A stretch of DNA of 5,140 bases from Prevotella sp. (lineage in GTDB: Bacteria; Bacteroidota; Bacteroidia; Bacteroidales; Bacteroidaceae), in NCBI GenBank assembly GCA_021203705.1, contig JAJQAR010000247.1, positions 1 to 5,140 on the forward strand, read 5' to 3'. This document shows positions 1 to 5,109 of the stretch, piece after piece. Each line of letters starts with the position of its first letter. The stretch's first letter is position 1. Position numbers and translations under genes: made by a program. The notes beneath the pieces are model-generated. The model worked only from the letters and a program-made list of their open reading frames with translations, ran no database searches and was not told the origin of the DNA.

Positions 1-44
1 GGAAAGGGAGCACAAATTACGGATATGGAAAAAACGGTGTGTTT

Positions 45-58
45 AAAAAATATTTTTT
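45..58. repeat. AT-rich perfect palindrome upstream of the GH3 gene
   Basis: Six A, then TA, then six T form a perfect 14-bp palindrome. It lies 13 bp upstream of the -7 promoter element at 72-79, where a -33 element and any upstream activating sequence would sit. Adjacent A- and T-tracts of this kind can bend DNA or serve as a binding site, but base composition alone could also produce it in this AT-rich stretch. No function is assigned. Confidence 0.35.
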
Positions 59-71
59 CAGCAATTTTAAG

Positions 72-79
72 TAACTTTG
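72..79 (+). promoter_or_regulatory. Bacteroidetes -7 promoter element (TAACTTTG) for the GH3 gene
   Basis: TAACTTTG matches the Bacteroidetes primary sigma factor -7 consensus TAnnTTTG exactly. No TTTG -33 element lies at the usual 19-21 bp spacing, where the sequence is an A/T run, so this is a half-consensus promoter and may depend on an activator. Transcription would begin at roughly 83-89. That leaves a leader of about 40-47 nt before the ATG at 130, but only about 10 nt before the ATG at 97, which favours 130 as the true start. Confidence 0.55.
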
Positions 80-129
80 TAGGATAAATCTAATTAATGG
101 GCTATTCTAAAAACATATCAAAATTATTT

Positions 130-186
130 ATGAAAAGAATTTTTATCACATTCACATTGTCGTTAATAGCAATGTTTGTCATGGCA
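130..186 (+). other. Signal peptide of the GH3 enzyme
   Basis: The first 19 residues have a K2-R3 basic start, an uninterrupted hydrophobic stretch from I4 to V17 and a V-M-A cleavage site before Q20-D21, as expected for signal peptidase I. No cysteine follows the core, so this is not a lipoprotein signal. The protein is therefore exported to the periplasm or beyond. Confidence 0.85.
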
Positions 187-3100
187 CAGGACTTGGACAA
201 ATATCCTTGGCTTGACACATCATTAAGTTTTTATGAGCGTGCCCAGCTCCTCTGCAAGGAATTGACATTGCGTGAGAAGGTTGACCAGTTGGGAAACAAT
301 GTCAGTGAGGATATTAAGCGTGACGGCGTTACTATCCTGCCATCTTACCAGTATTGGAACGAGGCATTGCACGGCGTGGCACGGTCGGGAGCGGCTACCA
401 GTTTTCCTGAGTCAAAGGGAATGTCAGCGACCTGGAACCCGGAACTCGTCTATGAGTGCGCCACCGCAACCTCTGATGAGGCACGTATCTATCACACAAA
501 TTCAGGTAAAGGCCTGAACTACTGGGCACCGACAATAAATATGGCACGTGACCCACGTTGGGGACGTGAGGAGGAGAACTACGGTGAGGATCCATTCCTC
601 ACAGGAACACTCGCCGTACAGTTTGTAAAAGGTTTCCAGGGCGAGATCAACGAGACTACACCTTATTATAAATTAGTGGCATGCGCCAAGCACTTCGCCG
701 CCAACAACTATGAGCAAGGCAGACAGTCGTCTACATCTTTTGTTTCAGAGAAGAATATGCGTGAATACGATATTCCGGCATTCGAGATGTGCGGGCGCCA
801 GGCAGACGTTAAGAGTGTGATGGCAGCATACAACGCATTCTCAAATGATGATGATGAGAAAGATGCCAACAACATGGGTAAGCACAGCAGCAATAAAGTG
901 CATGGCGGTCTGCCATGTGCCGGCAACAAGATGCTGCTTACCGACATCCTCCGTCACGACTGGGGATTTACGGGCTACGTAACGTCCGACTGTGCAGGAC
1001 TGAGCTGCATTCACCGCGCCACAAAGCATCTGTATTTCGGAGACTACACAACAGGAACCATCGATGATGGCGTATCATTCAATTCTATACATAATCCATA
1101 CGAACAATCTACGGAAAAAGAGCAGATAATGGAGGCTCGCTCAACTTCTCTTGCTATCAAGGCAGGATGTGACACCAACTGTGAGTACAGCAGCCGTTCA
1201 TCCGTAATGCAAAGGGCAGGAGTACATGCATCCGATCCAGACTATCAGGCAACAGAGACGGCATGCCCTAACGGAAAGACATACATTGACCTTACAGAGG
1301 CAGACATTGACACCGCAGTGGTAAGGGTGCTCGCCACCCGTTTCGCTTTGGGTGAGTTTGATAATTACTCTTATCCTGTCAACAACACCCTTGAGAGTGA
1401 GGCAAACCAGGCATTGGCACTTAAAGCAGCACAGCAGAGCATGACGCTGATGAAGAACGACGCTCCTGAAGGCAGCGACAGTCCGCTTCTCCCTCTCTCT
1501 GCCGACAAGAAGATTGCACTCGTAGGTACATACGCTGATGCCATAATGCTCGGTGATTACAGTGGTACTCCTTCTTATACCACCACCCCTTACGAGGCCT
1601 TCAGTACAAAGATGAACTTTGAGCTTGAGACACACCGCACCGGTGAGATTTCTGCCGTTCCGTTTGACGAGGCGGTAGTAACAAAGCGTGGTGCTGCAAA
1701 GAATGACCAGGGTAACGGATACCTTGAGAACACGGCTCCTGGCGACATCTTCCTGTATAAGGATGTTGACTTTGGTGAGCACGGCTGTACGCAATTTGTG
1801 ATGGCTTGCGGTTCTAAGGACACCGGTCTTGCCACTGTTCATTTCGTTCTTGACAACAAGGACAACGAGCCGTTCCTCTCCCTTGATAACGAGAACACAG
1901 GAGCTTGGGCAACATACGCCTATATCTCCGCAGAGCTTGACTCTAATGTAGTACGTGGCACTCACGACCTGTATGTGGAATTTGAAGGAACAAATAATTA
2001 TGCGGGCAATTATCTGTATTACCATTTCACAAATCCTGACTATCCGCAGATACCTGCCGTTGAGACACAGGGACCTCTCTATGTCTGCACGACGACATCA
2101 GCAGTGAATGATGTGGCTGATGACGCAATGATAGAGCGTGCTGTCGCAGTGGCAGAGAAAGCCGACGTGGTAGTATTCATCGGCGGTACAGATTACAGCA
2201 AGCCTGATGATCACGCTACTGGTACAGAAGGTGCAGACCGTTGGATTATCAAGCTCCCAGGCAACCAGGAGGAGGTTTTGCAGGCAATGTATGAGGTAAA
2301 CAAGAACATCGTTCTCGTTCTTGTAAGCGGTTCTTCACTTGACATCACGTGGGAAAAGGAGAACATCCCTGCTATCATGGAGGCATGGTACGGCGGACAG
2401 GCACAGGGACAGGCTATCTGCGATGCCCTTTTCGGTGACATCAACCCGTCGGGAAAACTCACCTCAACATGGTATAACAACATCGAGGAGCTTCCTTCGG
2501 AGACATCTACCGCAGCCAACTATACAAATTTAGGAAATCATGGCTTGTTGGAATACAACATCGACAAATGGGGCTATACATATATGTATTATGGCAAGGG
2601 CGCAAACAACCCATGCCAGGCAGACAAACCTATGTACCCATTCGGTTATGGTATCTCTTATACGACATACGACTATTCTGATATGAACCTCAGTGCAAGT
2701 ACAATCAATCCTGACCAGACGATTAATGTTACAGCAAACATAACGAACACCGGTAGCGTTGACGGTGCAGAGATCGTTCAGTTGTATGCCAACTTCAATG
2801 GCAACATCAACTACGGTGACAACGGCAACATGCGCCATAAGTTGGTTGGCTTCTCACGCGTGGAGCTTGCCGCCGGTGAGACAAAGACAATAACTATCCC
2901 TGTAACATACGAGCAGCTTGCTTATTACACGGAGACGGACCATAATTTCCAGGTCAGCAACGGTACTGTAACTCTTGAACTCGCCGCTTCAAGTGAGGAT
3001 ATCCGTCTGACGAAAGACCTCAACACTGTTGAGGGTGTGGCAAGGGAGACTTACCTCTCCGACGGTTCCACATTCATAGAGAATGTCCAGACAAGCAAGC

Positions 3101-3225
3101 AACTTCTCAAGACGGATCATGTGTATACCGTAATGGGTGCATACGTCTGCCCTGCAAAGGATTATGACAAACTGCCGGCGGGAATATATGTGCTTAACGG
3201 ATATAAATACATAAAGAAAAATTGA
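130..3225 (+). CDS. Secreted GH3 glycoside hydrolase, beta-xylosidase-like, with CBM6-like insertion
   Basis: Probable exo-acting hydrolase that removes xylose (or glucose or arabinose) from the non-reducing ends of oligosaccharides outside the cytoplasm. The start at 130 gives 1031 aa and puts a signal peptide at residues 1-19 (K2-R3, hydrophobic core 4-17, cleavage at VMA|Q). The in-frame ATG at 97 would add 11 residues before it. The GH3 N-terminal domain spans about 40-415: EALHG 78-82, RDPRWGR 140-146, GEDP 152-155, K187-H188, and the nucleophile D287 in VTSDC. The GH3 C-terminal domain starts near 429 (GDYSG 475-479), is interrupted by a CBM6-like module at about 509-633, and resumes near 660 with the probable acid/base E700 in TEGADR. 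A fibronectin-III-like domain follows at about 845-965, then a sorting-type tail at 998-1031. The EALHG, SDC and AGCD..C signatures resemble plant and Bacteroidetes beta-xylosidases more than classical beta-glucosidases. The family is certain; the substrate is inferred. No frameshift is visible. Confidence 0.93.
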   Translation: MKRIFITFTLSLIAMFVMAQDLDKYPWLDTSLSFYERAQLLCKELTLREKVDQLGNNVSEDIKRDGVTILPSYQYWNEALHGVARSGAATSFPESKGMSATWNPELVYECATATSDEARIYHTNSGKGLNYWAPTINMARDPRWGREEENYGEDPFLTGTLAVQFVKGFQGEINETTPYYKLVACAKHFAANNYEQGRQSSTSFVSEKNMREYDIPAFEMCGRQADVKSVMAAYNAFSNDDDEKDANNMGKHSSNKVHGGLPCAGNKMLLTDILRHDWGFTGYVTSDCAGLSCIHRATKHLYFGDYTTGTIDDGVSFNSIHNPYEQSTEKEQIMEARSTSLAIKAGCDTNCEYSSRSSVMQRAGVHASDPDYQATETACPNGKTYIDLTEADIDTAVVRVLATRFALGEFDNYSYPVNNTLESEANQALALKAAQQSMTLMKNDAPEGSDSPLLPLSADKKIALVGTYADAIMLGDYSGTPSYTTTPYEAFSTKMNFELETHRTGEISAVPFDEAVVTKRGAAKNDQGNGYLENTAPGDIFLYKDVDFGEHGCTQFVMACGSKDTGLATVHFVLDNKDNEPFLSLDNENTGAWATYAYISAELDSNVVRGTHDLYVEFEGTNNYAGNYLYYHFTNPDYPQIPAVETQGPLYVCTTTSAVNDVADDAMIERAVAVAEKADVVVFIGGTDYSKPDDHATGTEGADRWIIKLPGNQEEVLQAMYEVNKNIVLVLVSGSSLDITWEKENIPAIMEAWYGGQAQGQAICDALFGDINPSGKLTSTWYNNIEELPSETSTAANYTNLGNHGLLEYNIDKWGYTYMYYGKGANNPCQADKPMYPFGYGISYTTYDYSDMNLSASTINPDQTINVTANITNTGSVDGAEIVQLYANFNGNINYGDNGNMRHKLVGFSRVELAAGETKTITIPVTYEQLAYYTETDHNFQVSNGTVTLELAASSEDIRLTKDLNTVEGVARETYLSDGSTFIENVQTSKQLLKTDHVYTVMGAYVCPAKDYDKLPAGIYVLNGYKYIKKN
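1654..2028 (+). other. CBM6-like carbohydrate-binding module inserted in the GH3 C-terminal domain
   Basis: Residues of about 509-633 do not belong to the GH3 fold but read as a family 6 beta-sandwich. They show GYLEN (530-534), GDIFLYKDVDFG (538-549), a strand containing G591-A592-W593, then GTHDLYVEF and a final NYLYYHF (627-633). In known CBM6 domains the ligand cleft is built from a Tyr or Trp near the first of these motifs, a Trp in the third and a late Asn. Y531, W593 and N627 are the candidates here. The GH3 sequence resumes after an acidic, Pro-containing linker. The module probably tethers the enzyme to xylan or a related glycan, or shapes its active-site entrance. Domain assignment is by pattern recognition only. 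Confidence 0.72.
3121..3222 (+). other. C-terminal sorting/surface-retention-like tail of the GH3 enzyme
   Basis: The last 34 residues (998-1031) read VYTVMG, then a short variable stretch, then LPAGIYVLNG (1015-1024) and a basic end, YKYIKKN. This 'VY..xG...LPxGIYxxNGxKxxxK' shape is shared by the ends of many secreted Prevotella and Bacteroides proteins and resembles the last strands of type IX secretion C-terminal domains. It is shorter than a full type IX domain of about 70-80 residues, so the export or anchoring role is a suggestion. Confidence 0.5.
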
Positions 3226-3241
3226 CAATTGACAATTGAGA
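3221..3241. repeat. 7-bp tandem repeat (ATTGACA x3) overlapping the GH3 stop codon
   Basis: Three head-to-tail heptamers, ATTGACA, ATTGACA and ATTGAGA, are followed by a decayed fourth unit (ATTTTGC). The array begins inside the last codon of the GH3 gene and supplies its TGA stop (3223-3225). A second heptamer array with a different unit lies at 4917-4951. Short AT-rich heptamer arrays like these are, from general familiarity, frequent between genes in Bacteroidales. Their function is not known to me. Confidence 0.75.
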
Positions 3242-3252
3242 ATTTTGCCACT

Positions 3253-3283
3253 CGCTTAATCGAAATTTTAAGAATTCGATGCG
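3253..3283. other. Small imperfect hairpin between the convergent genes
   Basis: ATCGAA (3259-3264) pairs with TTCGAT (3275-3280) around a 10-nt AT-rich loop. CGC (3253-3255) and GCG (3281-3283) can extend the stem across a 3-nt bulge. No T-tract follows on either strand, so it is not a terminator by itself. It could protect the GH3 mRNA 3' end, or it could be chance. Confidence 0.35.
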
Positions 3284-3320
3284 GCTTTACTGAATAAGAA
3301 TTTAAAAACTATAGAAAACG

Positions 3321-3355
3321 ACATCCTTTCTGAAAGTTGGAAAGGATGTTTTTTT
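3321..3355 (+). terminator. Intrinsic terminator of the GH3 gene, possibly bidirectional
   Basis: A perfect 10-bp stem, ACATCCTTTC (3321-3330) with GAAAGGATGT (3340-3349), closes a 9-nt loop and runs directly into seven T (3349-3355). It lies 95 bp after the GH3 stop and only 7 bp beyond the stop of the minus-strand ATPase/nuclease gene. Read on the minus strand, the same stem is followed by CGTTTTC, a poorer U-tract, so it may also end the convergent transcript, less efficiently. Confidence 0.9.
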
Positions 3356-3362
3356 CTGCGCC

Positions 3363-4907
3363 TTAATGCATTATCCGATACTCACTGATACTGCGGGTTT
3401 CTGATGAGAAACTTACACCTATTTTATATAAGGTGCGGTTGTCAGCGGCGAAAACTTTGGCATAGTCTTTTTTTTCTATTTGCTCAAGAGCCTTCTCCGC
3501 AGGAGTATCAACTTTAAGCTCCATAAGATAGATATAGTCTTTTGTTTGTATAACCATATCAATGCGACCGTCAGAGGTCATATACTCCACATCCACATTG
3601 AAACCTACAAGTTTGAATATCAAATACATCGTGTTCTGAAAATATTTCTCTAATTCTCCTGCCAAGGCATATTTTCCTCCGTCAAGAAACGCTTTCAGAT
3701 TAGACATAAAGCCCTCCGCATTGCCGGCTTTAACATATTCCACAAAACGTCCTAAATATGCCGCACTGATTGCCTCGTCACCACTTGTATATAACGGCAA
3801 CAACGATTGCATGAAACCCTCCTCAACCTCTCGGTTCGGAAAACCAAGCTGGTATAGCTTAAGATCCTCGTCATAGCTCTTTATCGTCAGATAACCACTC
3901 TGGTACAACAATGGGATTGCGGAAGACTTCAAAGAATCCACCTGACTGAGAACTTTTGCTGGCAGACGGTCTAATTGCAGGTTTCTCAGGTCATAGTCCT
4001 TTGTCCTCAACATCTTAATGAGGAATGTTGGTGTGCCACTCTCAAACCAGTAATCTCCCAAATTCCCTGCTTTCAAAGCGTTCAGCAGACTGAACGGATT
4101 GTACATCCCCACTGTGTTGGGAGCGAAATGATAGCCATCATACTTTTCCCGCAGTTTGTCACATGCCTCATCGTATGTCATATTTTTCTTATCGGCAAGG
4201 ACTTTTATGGATTCTTTAAAATAAGTATATAGTTCCTCCTCTGATATTCCACAGATGTCAGCATAACGTTCATTCAAAGAAATGTCCTCTAAATTGTTCA
4301 AATCACTGAACACGCTGAGCTGGCTGAACTTCGACACGCCAGTCAGAAATGCGAAACGGATATAGTCACTTTGGGTTTTCAATACGGAATATATTGACTT
4401 CAACTTGCGGCGGAATTTCTCCTGCAGTTCCTCATCGTCAATTGCAGATATAATCGGCTTGTCGTATTCGTCAACCAATATCACCACCTCCTCGCCTGTC
4501 TTCTCGTAGGCTCGCTGCACAATACCCATAAAACGGACACCTGGACTTTTCTCTGCCTCTACTGAGCCGTATTCATTTTCCCATTTCAAAAGGGCTAAGT
4601 TAAGTATCTCGTCTAAACTTTCTATATTGTCATATTCCCCTGTGTTCAGGTCTAAATACAGCACAGGATATTGCTTCCACTCTTGCTCCAATTGTTCTAT
4701 TGCAAGTCCTTTGAACAGTTCGCGTTTTCCTAAGAAATACGCTTCCATAGTGGAAAGCAACAACGACTTTCCGAAACGGCGTGGACGGGATAGGAAACAA
4801 CATTTGCTCGTTGACGTAAGCTCATACATACGTGCCGTCTTGTCAACGTAAACATAACCGACCCTTCTCAGTCTTCCGAATGACTGTTCTCCTATTGGAT
4901 AAAGCAT
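3363..4907 (-). CDS. AAA-ATPase-like protein with C-terminal PD-(D/E)XK nuclease domain
   Basis: Member of the family annotated as AAA-ATPase-like (PF09820) plus PD-(D/E)XK nuclease (PF08011), usually about 500-530 aa and present in many copies in Bacteroidales and Clostridia. Its cellular role is not established. The 514-aa product is full length: MLYPIGEQSF at the N-terminus is the standard family opening, which fixes the start at 4907. It shows YVDKT (20-24), a modified Walker A RPRRFGKS (41-48), Walker B VILVDEYD (142-149), FLTGVSKFS (187-195) and KYDGYHF (255-261). Further motifs are MYNPFSLLNAL (268-278), YWFESGTPTFL (286-296) and LLYQSGYL (333-340). The nuclease core has E420, D450 in GRID, E463-x-K465 in MELK, and Q476. 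All expected catalytic residues are present, so it looks active. No signal peptide or membrane segment is seen, so it is probably cytoplasmic. It is monocistronic here, convergent with the GH3 gene, with a promoter candidate at 5033-5063. No Shine-Dalgarno is visible. Confidence 0.93.
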   Translation of the reverse strand: MLYPIGEQSFGRLRRVGYVYVDKTARMYELTSTSKCCFLSRPRRFGKSLLLSTMEAYFLGKRELFKGLAIEQLEQEWKQYPVLYLDLNTGEYDNIESLDEILNLALLKWENEYGSVEAEKSPGVRFMGIVQRAYEKTGEEVVILVDEYDKPIISAIDDEELQEKFRRKLKSIYSVLKTQSDYIRFAFLTGVSKFSQLSVFSDLNNLEDISLNERYADICGISEEELYTYFKESIKVLADKKNMTYDEACDKLREKYDGYHFAPNTVGMYNPFSLLNALKAGNLGDYWFESGTPTFLIKMLRTKDYDLRNLQLDRLPAKVLSQVDSLKSSAIPLLYQSGYLTIKSYDEDLKLYQLGFPNREVEEGFMQSLLPLYTSGDEAISAAYLGRFVEYVKAGNAEGFMSNLKAFLDGGKYALAGELEKYFQNTMYLIFKLVGFNVDVEYMTSDGRIDMVIQTKDYIYLMELKVDTPAEKALEQIEKKDYAKVFAADNRTLYKIGVSFSSETRSISEYRIMH

Positions 4908-4916
4908 GTGCTTCGC

Positions 4917-4951
4917 AAGTTAAAAGTTAAAAATTAAAAGTTAAAAGTTCA
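4917..4951. repeat. 7-bp tandem repeat (AAGTTAA x5) just upstream of the ATPase/nuclease start
   Basis: Five contiguous heptamers on the plus strand: AAGTTAA, AAGTTAA, AAATTAA, AAGTTAA and AAGTTCA, with one substitution in the third unit and one in the last. The array ends 9 bp upstream of the minus-strand start codon, so gain or loss of a unit would change the leader length by 7 nt without affecting the protein. Confidence 0.85.
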
Positions 4952-4953
4952 TT

Positions 4954-4992
4954 TTTGCTTGAGAGGTTGCTTGGAGCTTTGCTTGAGAGGTT
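4954..4992. repeat. Direct repeat of 15 bp with an underlying 12-bp period
   Basis: TTTGCTTGAGAGGTT occurs at 4954-4968 and again, identically, at 4978-4992, exactly 24 bp apart. Between them lies a degenerate copy, GCTTGGAGCTTT (4969-4980). GCTTG therefore recurs at 4957, 4969 and 4981, giving a 12-bp period, with a further GCTT at 4996. The 12-bp period is a multiple of three. On the minus strand one frame reads as repeated LKQ/SKQ tetrapeptides, so a decayed coding origin is possible. Confidence 0.75.
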
Positions 4993-5032
4993 TCCGCTTA
5001 GGGCAGTTGTCATATTCATTCTGAATTTTTGT

Positions 5033-5063
5033 CAAAAGTACAAAAAATGCCGCAAGCGGCAAA
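5033..5063 (-). promoter_or_regulatory. Full-consensus Bacteroidetes promoter driving the ATPase/nuclease gene
   Basis: On the minus strand TTTG (5063-5060) is followed after 19 bp by TACTTTTG (5040-5033). This matches the Bacteroidetes consensus TTTG-N19-21-TAnnTTTG in both boxes and in spacing. It points at the ATPase/nuclease gene, and no other minus-strand gene intervenes before 4907. The spacer holds most of a GC-rich hairpin sequence (5048-5061), whose last bases overlap the -33 box. Confidence 0.68.
5042..5061 (-). terminator. GC-rich hairpin with T-tract: terminator or promoter-spacer operator
   Basis: TGCCGC and GCGGCA (5048-5061) form an inverted repeat around AA; with a realistic loop this is a 5-bp stem and a CTTG tetraloop on the minus strand. 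Six T (5047-5042) follow on that strand, the form of a short intrinsic terminator for a minus-strand gene outside the window. It sits inside the spacer of the promoter at 5033-5063, so as DNA it could also be a repressor site. The sequence does not decide between these. Confidence 0.45.
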
Positions 5064-5090
5064 AGAAAAAAGAAGAAATAAAAATAAAAA
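5061..5090. repeat. A-rich purine tract
   Basis: The plus strand is purine-only over 5061-5078 and A-rich with two single T interruptions to 5090. It lies immediately upstream of the minus-strand -33 element, the position of an UP-like or bendable element for that promoter. Read on the minus strand it yields a run of Phe codons, which makes the open frame there look artefactual. Confidence 0.5.
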
Positions 5091-5095
5091 TTGCC

Positions 5096-5109
5096 TACGG
5101 GGTACGGGA
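5096..5109. repeat. Two-unit 7-bp repeat (TACGGGG/TACGGGA)
   Basis: TACGGGG is followed directly by TACGGGA. Two units alone are weak evidence, but the 7-bp period matches the other two arrays in the window. Nothing else identifiable lies between here and the window end at 5140. Confidence 0.4.

Larger units (their letters stand above)
4908..5032 (-). other. Long repeat-filled leader of the ATPase/nuclease gene
   Basis: If the minus-strand promoter at 5033-5063 is used, transcription starts near 5022-5028 and the transcript has a leader of roughly 115-120 nt before the ATG at 4907. Going toward the gene, it contains a 12-bp-period repeat (4954-4992) and then a 7-bp tandem array (4917-4951) ending 9 bp before the start codon. 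There is no Shine-Dalgarno. The U-rich, unstructured stretch just before the start suits Bacteroidetes translation initiation. No known riboswitch fold was recognised. Confidence 0.45.

Noticed and set aside
1..74. Possible 3' end of an upstream plus-strand gene: frame 3 is open from 3 and stops with TAA at 72-74, and frame 1 is open from 1 to 87.
   Set aside because: Only 23-28 codons are visible, two frames are open at once, and the region is AT-rich with promoter-like elements, so coding cannot be supported.
1198..2025. Long minus-strand open frame of about 275 codons antisense to the GH3 gene.
   Set aside because: It lies entirely within the well-supported GH3 coding region, is cysteine- and valine-rich with no recognisable domain, and fits the shadow of the sense codon pattern.
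2530..2838. Minus-strand open frames antisense to the 3' part of the GH3 gene.
   Set aside because: No motif, no promoter or start context, and complete overlap with the Fn3-like coding region.
3975..4232. Plus-strand open frame within the ATPase/nuclease gene.
   Set aside because: It is fully antisense to conserved family motifs and has no recognisable protein features.
3221..4951. Insertion sequence or transposon carrying the ATPase/nuclease gene.
   Set aside because: No terminal inverted repeats or target-site duplication were found; the two flanking heptamer arrays have different units, and the encoded protein is not a recognised transposase.
4917..4992. CRISPR array suggested by the clustered direct repeats.
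   Set aside because: The repeats are 7 and 12-15 bp with no spacers of uniform length and no cas genes nearby.
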